NCBI RefSeq assembly: GCF_023094245.1
Contig: NZ_JALMEW010000006.1
Span: 62,001-126,000, forward strand
Source of the DNA: Halomonas getboli
GTDB lineage: Bacteria > Pseudomonadota > Gammaproteobacteria > Pseudomonadales > Halomonadaceae
Direction: 5' to 3'
DNA: 64,000 nucleotides
The position numbers and the translations under genes are program-made. Below the pieces are notes generated by a model. The model made no database searches. It was not told the origin of the DNA and was given only the letters and a program-made list of their open reading frames with translations. Positions 8,668-17,632 of this stretch are shown piece after piece (positions within the stretch are counted from its first letter, which is position 1; each line of letters opens with the position of its first letter).

Positions 8668-8691
8668 GAGACTCTCCTGAGGGCGCCGGCG

Positions 8692-9504
8692 TCAGGCCAT
8701 GCGTCCGGTAATGTAGTTCTCGGTGCGCGCGAGGCGCGGATTGGTGAACAGGGTATCGGTGGAGGCGTACTCCACCAACTCGCCGTCCTGCAGGAAGGCG
8801 GTGTAGTCCGATACCCGCGCCGCCTGCTGCATGTTGTGGGTAACCAGCACCAGGGTCAGGCTCGACTTCAGGTTGCGGATCAGCTCCTCCACCTTGAGCG
8901 TGGAGATCGGGTCCAGGGCCGAGGCCGGCTCGTCAAGCAGCAGCACCTCGGGCTCCACCGCCAGGGTCCGGGCGATCACCAGACGCTGCTGCTGACCGCC
9001 GGACAGCGCCCAGGCCGAGGCCTGGAGGCGGTCCTTCACCTCATCCCACAGCGCCGCCGAGCGCAGCGACCACTCGACGATGTCGTCGATGCGCCGCTTG
9101 CGCAGCCCGCCCTGCAGCCGCAGCCCGAAGGCCACGTTGTCGTAGATCGACATCGGGAAGGGGTTCGGCGCCTGGAACACCATGCCGACCCGCCGACGCA
9201 GCTCGGCCACCGCCACCTCGGGGGCATGAATCTCCTGGCCCTCGAGGCGGATCTCGCCCTCCCGCCGCACGTCTTCGTTGAGGTCGTGCAGGCGATTGAG
9301 GGCCCGCAACAGGGTCGACTTGCCGCAGCCCGAGGGGCCGATGAAGGCGGTGACCCGATGCCGCGGCACCCGCAGGGTCAGGTCGCGCAGCGCCGGCTTG
9401 TCGGCATAGCGCAGCCCGAAGCCCGAGATCTCCAGACAGGAGGCCTCGGGCGAAAAGTCGACGAAGGCTCCGCGCCGCGGAGCCGGGTCCTGCTTGAGCG
9501 GCAT
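8692..9504 (-). CDS. pstB: phosphate ABC transporter ATP-binding protein PstB
   Basis: A 270-residue ABC ATPase powering phosphate uptake. The Walker A motif GPSGCGKST is followed by the PstB-typical [12 protein letters not shown]. The Q-loop is [21 protein letters not shown], the signature is LSGGQQQRL, Walker B is [13 protein letters not shown] and the switch His lies in LVTHNM. A non-conserved leader of about 20 residues precedes the domain. It is 28 bp downstream of pstA with an AAGGGG site before the ATG. Confidence 0.97.
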   Translation of the reverse strand: MPLKQDPAPRRGAFVDFSPEASCLEISGFGLRYADKPALRDLTLRVPRHRVTAFIGPSGCGKSTLLRALNRLHDLNEDVRREGEIRLEGQEIHAPEVAVAELRRRVGMVFQAPNPFPMSIYDNVAFGLRLQGGLRKRRIDDIVEWSLRSAALWDEVKDRLQASAWALSGGQQQRLVIARTLAVEPEVLLLDEPASALDPISTLKVEELIRNLKSSLTLVLVTHNMQQAARVSDYTAFLQDGELVEYASTDTLFTNPRLARTENYITGRMA

Positions 9505-9532
9505 TGCATACCCCTTGGCACCACGGCCGTCC

Positions 9533-11095
9533 TCAGTATCGCGAGAGGCTGCCGTGGCGTGAACGCAGATGATGGCGCAGAAATATTGCAGTCAGGTTAA
9601 GCACCAGGATCACCAGCACCAGCAGCAGCGCCGAACCATAGACGATCGGCATGGCCGCCTGCACATCGTTGCCGTGGAAGGCCGTGTCGAAGATGTGATA
9701 GCCCAGATGCATGAACTTTCTTTCAAGATGCAGGTAGGGGAACTCGCCGTCCAGCGGTACCTGAGGCGCCAGCTTGGCCACCCCGACCAGCATCAGCGGC
9801 GCCACCTCGCCGGCGGCCCGCGCCACCGCCAGGATCACGCCGGTGAGCATCGCCGGCATCGCCATCGGCAGCACCACCCGGGTCAGCATCTCCAGGCGCG
9901 TCGCGCCCAGCGCCAGGGCCCCCTCGCGCTGGCGGTCGGGAATCCGCGACAGCCCCTCCTCCGTGGCCACGATCACCACCGGCAGGGTCAGCAGCGCCAG
10001 GGTCAGCGACGACCACAGCAGGCCGCCGGTGCCGAAGGTCGGCGACGGCAGCGTCTGCTCGAAGAACCAGCGGTCGATCTGGCCGCCGATGCCATAGACG
10101 AACACCCCCAGGCCGAACACGCCGTAGACGATGGAGGGCACCCCGGCCAGGTTGCGCACGCCGATGCGCACCAGCCGGGTCAGGCGTCCCTGGTGGGCCA
10201 CCTCATTGAGATAGACCGCCGCCAGCACGCCGAAGGGCGTGACCAGCAGCGACATCAGCATCACCATCAGGATGGTGCCGAAGATCGCCGGCCACACACC
10301 GTCCTCGACGTTGCCGGCGCGCGGCCCCTCGGAGAGGAAGCGCCAGACCCGATGGCCCCAGGCGAGGAAGCGATCCACCGAGCTCATGGCGTTGGGGCGG
10401 CGCGCCCTCATGATCTCCTCGACGGGCTGGCGGATGCGGCGCCCGTCGACGCTCTCCATCACCACCAGGTCGCCCTTCATGGCGGCACGCAGGGCACGGA
10501 TACGGGCCTGGACGTCCTCCAGCGACGCGACCAGGGCCGGCACCTCACCCTCGGCCTCCAGGCGCCGAGCCAGCGGCAGCAGACGGCGCTCCTTGAGCCG
10601 CTCGATCGTGTCGCGCTGGCGCCGGTGCTCCGCCAGGCTCGCCTGGAGGGCCTCCCAGGCCGCCGCCCCCTCGCGCTGCTCGCCGTCGGCGGGCCGCCAG
10701 GCCACCAGGCGGCCGATGAAGGCGCTCCAGCGGCTTCGCTCCAGCACCACCAGGTCCCGGGGATAGGCCTCGCGCTCGATATCGTCCACCGGGATCCAGG
10801 TCCAGATATCGCCGTTCAGGTCGCGATTGTCGGTACGATAGAGGCGTTCCCTCCCCTCGCCGTCGGGCAGCGGCGACGTCTTCACCGGGCGGCCGGCGAC
10901 GGTGCTGCCGTCGGTCAGGGTCAGCTGGGCCACCTCGCTCGGCCAGAAGGTCCCCAGGCCACGCACCGCCAGCAGGCCCAGCAGCAGGGCCAGCAGCAGC
11001 AGCGACAGCGAGACGCTACCTGCGGCCAGCCAGGCCCAGGGCCCCTCGCCGCGAGGCAGCCGCGCGCGGCCGGGCCGACGCCAGGTCAGGCTCAT
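9533..11095 (-). CDS. pstA: phosphate ABC transporter permease PstA (long form)
   Basis: A 520-residue permease subunit. After a first membrane helix (about 22-50) there is a large, mostly hydrophilic insert (about 55-250) with a charged, coiled-coil-like stretch ([18 protein letters not shown] and following). The conserved permease domain follows, with [12 protein letters not shown], the [15 protein letters not shown] block and the EAA loop [26 protein letters not shown] that contacts PstB. This long form, about 200 residues longer than E. coli PstA, is normal for pseudomonads. The reading frame is open far upstream into pstC, but the true ATG at 11095 overlaps the pstC stop (ATGA). Confidence 0.94.
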   Translation of the reverse strand: MSLTWRRPGRARLPRGEGPWAWLAAGSVSLSLLLLALLLGLLAVRGLGTFWPSEVAQLTLTDGSTVAGRPVKTSPLPDGEGRERLYRTDNRDLNGDIWTWIPVDDIEREAYPRDLVVLERSRWSAFIGRLVAWRPADGEQREGAAAWEALQASLAEHRRQRDTIERLKERRLLPLARRLEAEGEVPALVASLEDVQARIRALRAAMKGDLVVMESVDGRRIRQPVEEIMRARRPNAMSSVDRFLAWGHRVWRFLSEGPRAGNVEDGVWPAIFGTILMVMLMSLLVTPFGVLAAVYLNEVAHQGRLTRLVRIGVRNLAGVPSIVYGVFGLGVFVYGIGGQIDRWFFEQTLPSPTFGTGGLLWSSLTLALLTLPVVIVATEEGLSRIPDRQREGALALGATRLEMLTRVVLPMAMPAMLTGVILAVARAAGEVAPLMLVGVAKLAPQVPLDGEFPYLHLERKFMHLGYHIFDTAFHGNDVQAAMPIVYGSALLLVLVILVLNLTAIFLRHHLRSRHGSLSRY

Positions 11096-12318
11096 GGGGA
11101 GTCTCCCATACGCCGATAGCGGCGGCGCAGCCGGCCGCGAACCACTTCGGCCAGGGTGTTGACCAGGAAGGTGAACAGGAACAGCAGCAGCGCCGCCAGC
11201 AGCAGCACGCGATAGTGGGTCCCGCCCGGGGCCGCCTCGGGCAGCTCGATGGCGATGCTGGCCGCCAAGGAACGCAGGCCGTCCAGCGGACTGGCGGTCA
11301 TCAGGGCGGTGTTGCCGCTGGCGATCAGCACGATCATGGTCTCGCCCACCGCGCGCCCGGCGCCGATCATCACCGCCGAGAACACCCCCGGCGCGGCGGC
11401 CGGCAGCACCACCCGGCACAGGGTCTGCCAGCGCGTCGCGCCCAGCGCCTGGGCGCCCTCGGCCAGGCTCGTGGGCACCCCGGAGAGGGCGTCCTCGGCC
11501 AGGGCATAGATGGTCGGCATCACCGCGAAGCCCATCGCCATGCCGACGATGATCGCATTGCGACTCACGTAGTCGAGCCCCAGATGAACGGCGAGCCAGG
11601 CCCGCAGGTCGCCGTCGAACCACCAGCCCTCCAGCCACGGCGCCAGCCACTTCGCCAGACTCCACAGCAGCAGCAGCCAGGGCAGCAGCCACAGCGCCGA
11701 CCAGCCCAGCGGCAGGCGCCGGCGCAGCCGGCCGGGCAGCCGGCTCCACAGCGCCCCGCCCAGCACCACGCCGGGCGGCACCAGCAGCAGCAGGGTCAGC
11801 CCCAGCCCGAGATGCGCCTCCAGCCAGGGCGCCAACACCAGGCCGGCCAGGAAACCGATCACCACGCCGGGCAAGGCCTCCATCAACTCCAGGGTCGGCT
11901 TGATCGCGGCCCGGAGCCGGCGCGACATGAACAGCGCCGAGTGGGCGGCCGCCCCCAGCGCCAGCGGCACCGCCACCACCAGCGACCAGGCCGCCGCTTC
12001 CAGCGTGCCCCAGGCCAACGGCGCCAGGCTGAAGCGCGGCCCCGGATCGCCCTCGGGCAGGGCCGGCTCCCAGCGGTAGACGGGCTCGTCCAGGCCGGGA
12101 TAGCTCTGGGGCAGCCACAATGTATCGACATTCACTTGGGGCGCGGTCGATGCGCCGTGCCAGAACAGCGGCAGGACCTCCACGAACAGGAAGACGCCGA
12201 TCGCCATCACCGCGGCGATGACGCCGATCCCCCCGGCAGTGATCAGCGCCGTGGCCAGGCGATCGCGGCCCTGTCGCAGGCGGCGGCGTAGCAGCGGTGA
12301 GGCGGGGGAATCGTGCAT
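11092..12318 (-). CDS. pstC: phosphate ABC transporter permease PstC
   Basis: A 408-residue permease subunit with an N-terminal membrane helix (about 24-50), a short periplasmic stretch and the transport domain. The EAA loop is SLAEGAQALGATRWQTLCRVVLPAAAPG, and GAGRAVGETMIVLIASGN matches the PstC signature. It has a periplasmic/membrane insert between about residues 140 and 235, but is considerably shorter than the roughly 675-residue PstC of P. aeruginosa and longer than E. coli PstC (319). No frameshift is evident: the frame is intact from ATG to the TGA that overlaps pstA. Confidence 0.93.
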   Translation of the reverse strand: MHDSPASPLLRRRLRQGRDRLATALITAGGIGVIAAVMAIGVFLFVEVLPLFWHGASTAPQVNVDTLWLPQSYPGLDEPVYRWEPALPEGDPGPRFSLAPLAWGTLEAAAWSLVVAVPLALGAAAHSALFMSRRLRAAIKPTLELMEALPGVVIGFLAGLVLAPWLEAHLGLGLTLLLLVPPGVVLGGALWSRLPGRLRRRLPLGWSALWLLPWLLLLWSLAKWLAPWLEGWWFDGDLRAWLAVHLGLDYVSRNAIIVGMAMGFAVMPTIYALAEDALSGVPTSLAEGAQALGATRWQTLCRVVLPAAAPGVFSAVMIGAGRAVGETMIVLIASGNTALMTASPLDGLRSLAASIAIELPEAAPGGTHYRVLLLAALLLFLFTFLVNTLAEVVRGRLRRRYRRMGDSP

Positions 12319-12352
12319 GGAAGCCGAGGGGTCGGGGAATTAGCGCAAGGTT

Positions 12353-12381
12353 ACGACATTGTCATGACAATGCGGTGACGG
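12353..12381 (-). promoter_or_regulatory. three-unit Pho box upstream of pstC
   Basis: On the minus strand three 7-bp units, CCGTCAC, TTGTCAT and ATGTCGT, follow each other at exactly 11-bp spacing, the phasing of PhoB-binding direct repeats. The site lies in the 80-bp gap between the pstS stop and the pstC start, 35-63 bp upstream of the pstC ATG. This suggests pstCAB-phoU has its own PhoB-dependent promoter in addition to any read-through from pstS. Confidence 0.72.
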
Positions 12382-12398
12382 TGTCACGTTTCGTGTTA

Positions 12399-13331
12399 TC
12401 ACAGCCCGAGGATCCGGCGCTGCCGCACCAGGGTCGCCGCCGGCAGCGACACGAAGCCGAGCTCCTCGACGATGGCCTGGCCCTCGACCGAAAACACCAG
12501 GTCGAGGAAGGCCCGCTCGGCGTCGGGCAGCGACGAACCCGGCGGCTGATTGACATAGATGCGCAGGTCCCGGGCCAGCGGGTAGGCGTCGCTGCGCACC
12601 TCCTGGGGCGTCGGTTCGTGCACCCTCCCGTCGGCATCGCGCAGCGGCACCGCCCGCACGCCGGGGGTCAGGTGATTGAGCCCGGCGTAGCCGATGGCCA
12701 GCGGATCGTCGGCCACCGACTCCACCACCGCGGCCGATCCCGGGTGCTCGTTGACCTCGGGACGGAAGCTGCCGTTGCACAGGCCCTCGCGGCGGAACAG
12801 CCCGTGGGTGCCGGAGACGGCGTTACGGCCGTGCAGCACGATGGGCCCGACCGGCGACTCGAGCCCCAGCTGCTGCCAGCGACGAATGCCCTCGGTGGCG
12901 CCGCAGCGCCGCGACTCGGAGAAGATGGCGTCGAATTCCCGCTGCGACAGGCTCGGCAGCGGATTGTGGCGGTTCACCACCACCACCAGGGCGTCCCGCG
13001 CCACCACCACCTCACGCGGCGGATAACCGTGGCGATCGATGAAGGCCTGGCGCTCGTCCGCGGTCATCGGCCGCGACATGGGCCCCAGCAGGGTGGTGCC
13101 GGCGGTCAGCGCCGGCGGCGCGCTGGCCGAGCCCACCGCGCGCAGCTGAACCCGCAGCCCCGGGTAGCGCTCGCCGAGCAGCTCGCCCCAGCGCAGCATC
13201 AGCCCCGCCATGGTGTCGGAGCCGATGGTGTCGAGGGTGCCGACCTGGTGGTCGGCCGAGACCGGCGCCGCCCATAGCCCGGCGAGGAGCCACAGCCAGA
13301 CCGGCAGGCAGCGACGAAGGAGCGCTATCAT
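12399..13331 (-). CDS. pstS: phosphate-binding periplasmic protein (PstS family)
   Basis: A 310-residue secreted protein. A signal peptide with hydrophobic core LPVWLWLLAGLWAA ends at PVSA-DHQ (cleavage near residue 26). The phosphate-binding signature TIGSDTM follows, then TLLGPMSRPMT, VVVNRHNPLPSLSQREFDAIFS and GRNAVSGTHGLF, all typical of the PBP-like PstS domain. It captures phosphate for PstCAB. The ATG at 13331 has a GGGAGA site six bases upstream; an in-frame ATG at 13349 would swallow that site. I see no clear Pho box in the 183-bp gap upstream. Confidence 0.9.
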   Translation of the reverse strand: MIALLRRCLPVWLWLLAGLWAAPVSADHQVGTLDTIGSDTMAGLMLRWGELLGERYPGLRVQLRAVGSASAPPALTAGTTLLGPMSRPMTADERQAFIDRHGYPPREVVVARDALVVVVNRHNPLPSLSQREFDAIFSESRRCGATEGIRRWQQLGLESPVGPIVLHGRNAVSGTHGLFRREGLCNGSFRPEVNEHPGSAAVVESVADDPLAIGYAGLNHLTPGVRAVPLRDADGRVHEPTPQEVRSDAYPLARDLRIYVNQPPGSSLPDAERAFLDLVFSVEGQAIVEELGFVSLPAATLVRQRRILGL

Positions 13332-13514
13332 GCATCTTCTCCCGCTCATACGGATCGGGCGCGGCCCTCTACCTCACGGGGTAGAGTGGCCACGCCCACG
13401 ACGTTTATCATGTTTCTCTGATCCCTGGCCGGTGGCGATCGATCCGTCGATCCCGCGCCACGACGCGGCGCCGTCACAGGTCCCACACAACAACAAGCCA
13501 GGCGAGACCCTGCC

Positions 13515-13922
13515 ATGAGCGAACTCGACGACATCCCGGCCCCGCGCGGCCATCTGACCCTGAAGCTGGTCGCCCGCCGCCAGGATACCAACTTCCACGG
13601 CGATATCTCCGCCGGCTGGCTGGTCGGCCACATGGACCAGGCCGCCGAAATCGCCGCCGGCCGCGAGGCCGGAGGGCGCACCGCCACCGTGGCCGTCGAG
13701 GCCATGGACTTCCTGTGCCCGGTGCGAGTCGGCTCGATGGTCAACATCTTCACCGAGGTCCGCGAGATCGGCCACAGTTCGATCAAGATCGACGTCGAGG
13801 TGTGGAGCCGCTCGCCCCACGAGCGCGACCCCAACGAGCTGCACAAGGTCACCGAGGCACGCTTCGTGACGGTGGCGCTGGACGACAACGGCCGCATCCG
13901 CGCGGTTCGCCAGGGCGGCTGA
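13515..13922 (+). CDS. YciA-type acyl-CoA thioesterase
   Basis: A 135-residue hotdog-fold thioesterase. TNFHGDISAGWLVGHMD aligns with the catalytic TNANGDIFGGWLMSQMD of E. coli YciA, and VAVEAMDFLCPVRVGSMV, SSIKIDVEVW and KVTEARFVTVALD follow in the family order. It hydrolyses acyl-CoAs; the preferred chain length is not predictable. It is divergent from pstS and convergent with the following TRAP protein gene (16 bp between stops). Confidence 0.9.
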   Translation: MSELDDIPAPRGHLTLKLVARRQDTNFHGDISAGWLVGHMDQAAEIAAGREAGGRTATVAVEAMDFLCPVRVGSMVNIFTEVREIGHSSIKIDVEVWSRSPHERDPNELHKVTEARFVTVALDDNGRIRAVRQGG

Positions 13923-13938
13923 GCCGCCCGGACTCGCC

Positions 13939-15039
13939 TCAGCCGACGAGGTTTTCCCGCGACTTCAGGTAGGCCAGCTCGCCGATATCGGTGAAGTCGC
14001 TGACACGCCCCTGGAAGTCGCGATAGGCCTCAAAGATCCGCTTCGAGGCCTCGTCGCTCTCGATCTGCTGCTGAATGACCTGCTGCGAGGACTCGTGCAG
14101 CGCCGCCATGACGTCGTCGGGGAACTGTCGCAGCTGGACGCCATGCTCGTCGACCAGGGTTCGCAGCGCCTCGGCGTTGCGGAAGGCGAACTCGCTGATC
14201 ATCGCCAGGTTGGAGGCCCGGGTGGCCTCGGTGACCACCGCCTTGAGGTCGTCCGGCAGCGCGTTCCAGGCATCCAGATTGACGGTGCCCTCGAGGATCG
14301 CACTGGGCTCGTTCCAGGCCGAGGTATAGTAGTAGTCGGCCACCTGGTGCAGGCCGAAGGCCAGGTCGTTGTAGGGGCCGACCCAGTCCGCGGCGTCCAG
14401 CACCCCGGTCTCCATGGAGGTGAAGATCTCGCTGCCCGGGATCGTCAGGGTGGTTACGCCGATGCCGCTCATGGCCTCGCCGGCAAGCCCCGGCAGGCGC
14501 AGCTTGAGCCCCTGCATGTCGTCGAGGGAGTGGATCTCCTTCTTGAACCAGCCGGCCATCTGGGTGCCGGTATTGCCCACCGCAAAGGGCTTGAGGTTGT
14601 GCTCGGCATAGAGCTCGTCCCACAGCGCCTGCCCGCCGCCGTAGTAGAGCCAGGCGTTGGTTTCGGTGGCGGTCATGCCGAACGGCACCGCGGTGAAGAA
14701 CTGCGCCGCGGCGACCTTGCCACGCCAGTAGTAGGAGGCCGAGTGCCCCATCTCGGCGGTACCGGCGGAGACCGCGTCGAACACCTCCAGCGCCGGGACC
14801 ATCTCGCCGGCCCCATGGACCCGCACCCGCATGCGGCCGCCGGACATGCGCTCGATACGCTCGGCGAGGTCGTTGGCGCCGGTGCCCAGGGCCGGGAAGT
14901 TCTTGGGCCAGGAGGTCACCATGTTCCAGGTGATGGTCTCCTGAGCGCTGACGGTGTTGACGAAGGGGGCGGCGACGGCACCGGCGGTGCCGGCGCCCAG
15001 GGTCTTGAGGCTGGTCTTGAGGAAATTGCGGCGCTCCAT
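13939..15039 (-). CDS. TRAP transporter solute-binding protein (DctP family), orphan
   Basis: A 366-residue periplasmic protein. The N-terminus MERRNFLKTSLKTLGAG carries a twin-arginine-like RRNFLK motif and a hydrophobic stretch ending near VSA-QE. The mature part has DctP/TakP features: VTSWPKNFPALGTGANDLAERIERMSGG, GTAEMGHSASYYW and the ligand-binding region GLKLRLPGLAGEAM. TakP-like relatives bind 2-oxoacids, but the ligand is a guess. The membrane subunits DctQ and DctM, normally adjacent, are absent, so it must pair with components elsewhere or act alone. The start at 15039 has an AAGGAG site; a longer frame begins at 15123. Confidence 0.88.
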   Translation of the reverse strand: MERRNFLKTSLKTLGAGTAGAVAAPFVNTVSAQETITWNMVTSWPKNFPALGTGANDLAERIERMSGGRMRVRVHGAGEMVPALEVFDAVSAGTAEMGHSASYYWRGKVAAAQFFTAVPFGMTATETNAWLYYGGGQALWDELYAEHNLKPFAVGNTGTQMAGWFKKEIHSLDDMQGLKLRLPGLAGEAMSGIGVTTLTIPGSEIFTSMETGVLDAADWVGPYNDLAFGLHQVADYYYTSAWNEPSAILEGTVNLDAWNALPDDLKAVVTEATRASNLAMISEFAFRNAEALRTLVDEHGVQLRQFPDDVMAALHESSQQVIQQQIESDEASKRIFEAYRDFQGRVSDFTDIGELAYLKSRENLVG

Positions 15040-15229
15040 GGGGGAGGGCTCCTTGCTGTTCTTTTCGTATCGCATGCCGAGCGGCATATCGGTGTCCGCC
15101 GGGCAGTATCGCGAAAGCGGCATTTATCAGCAAGCGAACGACCGTCGCGCCATGAACGGTAAGGCCCGGAGCGATCCGTCGGCGGCGCTCCTCACCATAT
15201 CGAAGCCCTTGTCTCCAGGTAGGCGATCT

Positions 15230-17428
15230 CTATAGAGGCGTCAGCTTGGCGAAGCCCAGCACCAGCCACTTGTCGCCCTCGCCCTCGAAGCTGACCTGTA
15301 CCCGGGCGCGTTCGCCTTCTCCCTCGGCATTGAGGATCACGCCCTCACCGAAGATCGGGTGGCTGACCCGCTGGCCCAGTGCCAGCGAGGGCAGGTCGGC
15401 GCCGCCGTCGACGCTCTCCTGGCGCGGGCCGGGCCGCGAGGCGGTGACCGGCCGCGAGATCTGGCCGCGCAGGCGCACCTCCTCGAGGCAGTCCTCGGGC
15501 AGTTCGCGCAGGAAGCGCGACGGCCGCTGGAAGGTCTCCTTGCCGTGCAGGCGGCGCAGCTCGGCGTGGGTCAGGTAGAGCTTCTGCATCGCCCGGGTCA
15601 GGCCCACGTAGCACAGCCGGCGCTCCTCCTCGAGGCGGCCGGGCTCCTCCATCGACATCTTGTGCGGGAACAGGCCCTCCTCGACGCCGGCCACGAAGAC
15701 CACCGGGAACTCCAGGCCCTTGGCCGAGTGCAGGGTCATCAGCTGCACGCAGTCCTCGAACTCGTCGGCCTCGTGCTCGCCGGCGTTGAGCGCGGCCTCG
15801 GCGAGGAACGCCTCCAGCGCGGCCATGCCCTCGCCGGCCTCCACGGTGTCCAGGGTCTCGCCCTGGCTGAAGGCCTTGGCGGCGGTGACCAGCTCCTCGA
15901 GGTTCTCGACCCGGGCCTGGCCCTTCTCGCCCTTCTCGTTGCGGTGGTGCTCGACCAGCCCGGTGCGCTCGTTGACGTGATCGATGATCTCGTGGAGCGC
16001 CATGCCGGAGGTCTCGTCGTCGAGCCGCTCGACCAGGTCGGCGAAGGCCTTCACCGAGGACACCGCGCGGCCCTTGAGTGAGCCGTCGAGCTGGGCGTCA
16101 TGCAGCGCCTGCCACAGCGAGATGCCGGTATGACGGGCGCGCTCGCGCAGCACCTCGACGGTGCGGGTGCCGATGCCGCGTGCCGGCACGTTGATCACCC
16201 GCTCCAGCGAGGCGTCGTCGTCGCGGTTGAGCAACAGCCGCAGGTAGGCCAGGGCGTTCTTGATCTCCAGGCGCTCGTAGAAGCGCTGGCCGCCGTAGAT
16301 GCGGTAGGGCACGCCCTGGCGGATCAGCGTCTCCTCGATCACCCGCGACTGGGCGTTGGAGCGATAGAGGATGGCGATCTCGCGGCGCGTCATGCCCGTC
16401 TCGACCTTCTCGCGGATGGTGTCGACGATGAAGCGCGCCTCGTCCAGGTCGTTGAAGCCGCCGTACAGCGAGATCGGCTCGCCGCGGTCACCGGCGGTCC
16501 ACAGCTCCTTGCCCATGCGCTCCGAGTTGTGGCGGATCAGGGCGTTGGCGGCGTCGAGGATGGCGCTGGTCGAGCGATAGTTCTGCTCCAGGCGCACCGT
16601 CTTGGTGGCCGGGAACTCGTCCTCGAAGCGGCGGATGTTCTCGATCCGCGCACCGCGCCAGCCGTAGATCGACTGGTCGTCGTCGCCGACCACGGTCATC
16701 GGCGTCTTCATGCCGGTGAGCAGCTTCAGCCAGGCGTACTGCAGGGTGTTGGTGTCCTGGAACTCGTCGACCAGCACGTGGGCAAAGCGCTCCTGGTAGT
16801 GGGCCAGCAGGGCGGGATTGTCGCGCAAGAGCTCGAGGCTTCGCAGCAGCAGCTCGCCGAAGTCGACCAGGCCGCCGCGCTCGCAGGTCAGCTGATAGCG
16901 CTCGTAGAGCTCGACCATCTGGGTCATGTAGGCGTCGCCGTGGGCGTCCACCTGGTGCGGGCGCAGCCCCTCCTCCTTGCAACCGGAGATGAACGACTGC
17001 ACCTGGCGCGGCGGGAAGCGCTCGTCGTCGACGTTGTTGTCCTTGAGCAGCCGCTTGATCAGGCGCAGCTGATCGTCGCCGTCGATGATCTGGAAGTGCT
17101 GGGGCAGCCGCGCGTCCTGCCAGTGGGTGCGCAGCAGACGATGGGCGATGGAGTGGAAGGTGCCGACCCAGACGTGGCGCAGCGAGATGCCGAGCAGCGC
17201 CTCCAGGCGGGTGCGCATCTCGCGGGCCGCCTTGTTGGTGAAGGTCACCGCCAGCACGGCGTAGGGCGAGAGCCCCTCGGCCTGCATCAGCCAGGCGATG
17301 CGATGCACCAGCACCCGGGTCTTGCCCGAGCCGGCGCCGGCCAGCACCAGCATGTTGCCCTGGGGAGCGCTGACGGCCTCGCGCTGGGCCGGGTTCATGT
17401 GGTCGAGAATCGCCGTGACGTCGTCCAT
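15230..17428 (-). CDS. uvrD: DNA helicase II UvrD
   Basis: A 732-residue superfamily 1A 3'-5' helicase used in nucleotide excision and mismatch repair. All motifs are present: Q motif MNPAQREAV, Walker A GAGSGKT (31-37), AVTFTNKAAREMR (Ia), VLVDEFQDTN (II), GDDDQSIYGWRGA (III), RLEQNYRS (IV), VQLMTLHSAKGLEFPVVF (V) and ERRLCYVGLTRA (VI). The C-terminus (ISHPIFGEGVILNAEG-like beta motif) matches the UvrD Tudor-like tail that binds RNA polymerase. The N-terminus is close to E. coli UvrD rather than Rep. Upstream there is a G-rich heptamer tandem repeat. Confidence 0.96.
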   Translation of the reverse strand: MDDVTAILDHMNPAQREAVSAPQGNMLVLAGAGSGKTRVLVHRIAWLMQAEGLSPYAVLAVTFTNKAAREMRTRLEALLGISLRHVWVGTFHSIAHRLLRTHWQDARLPQHFQIIDGDDQLRLIKRLLKDNNVDDERFPPRQVQSFISGCKEEGLRPHQVDAHGDAYMTQMVELYERYQLTCERGGLVDFGELLLRSLELLRDNPALLAHYQERFAHVLVDEFQDTNTLQYAWLKLLTGMKTPMTVVGDDDQSIYGWRGARIENIRRFEDEFPATKTVRLEQNYRSTSAILDAANALIRHNSERMGKELWTAGDRGEPISLYGGFNDLDEARFIVDTIREKVETGMTRREIAILYRSNAQSRVIEETLIRQGVPYRIYGGQRFYERLEIKNALAYLRLLLNRDDDASLERVINVPARGIGTRTVEVLRERARHTGISLWQALHDAQLDGSLKGRAVSSVKAFADLVERLDDETSGMALHEIIDHVNERTGLVEHHRNEKGEKGQARVENLEELVTAAKAFSQGETLDTVEAGEGMAALEAFLAEAALNAGEHEADEFEDCVQLMTLHSAKGLEFPVVFVAGVEEGLFPHKMSMEEPGRLEEERRLCYVGLTRAMQKLYLTHAELRRLHGKETFQRPSRFLRELPEDCLEEVRLRGQISRPVTASRPGPRQESVDGGADLPSLALGQRVSHPIFGEGVILNAEGEGERARVQVSFEGEGDKWLVLGFAKLTPL

Positions 17429-17474
17429 AGCGGGAAGGCATCGCTGCTCGGAAAATGGCCCGACAGCTTATCAC

Positions 17475-17564
17475 AGGGGCGAGGGGCGAGGGGCGAGGGG
17501 CGAGGGGCGAGGGGCGAGGGGCGAGGGGCGAGGGGCGAGGGGCGAGGGGCGAGGGGCGAGGGGC
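17475..17564. repeat. tandem heptamer repeat GAGGGGC, about 13 copies
   Basis: Twelve perfect tandem copies of GAGGGGC (17481-17564) are preceded by a partial AGGGGC (17475-17480). The array lies 47-136 bp upstream of the uvrD start codon and about 70 bp after the end of the following regulator gene. Runs of four G every seven bases on the plus strand fit the pattern for G-quadruplex formation. All copies are identical, which suggests recent expansion by slippage. Confidence 0.97.
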
Positions 17565-17632
17565 GGGCAGGATGAGGCCGATAGTAAGCCGGCGACAAGG
17601 AATATCCACGTCGCCGACGTCTTTCAGCAGCC

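Noticed and set aside
9569-11119. 516-codon plus-strand frame opposite pstA
   Set aside because: Antisense artefact rich in Gln, His and Arg; pstA is clearly the coding strand.
13332-13514. Pho box upstream of pstS
   Set aside because: Single TGTGAC/GTCAC-like fragments occur, but no pair of 7-bp repeats at 11-bp spacing could be found on either strand.
16100-17575. 491-codon plus-strand frame opposite uvrD ending in RGEG repeats
   Set aside because: It is the antisense of uvrD continuing into the GAGGGGC tandem array; the repeat peptide is a consequence of the DNA repeat.
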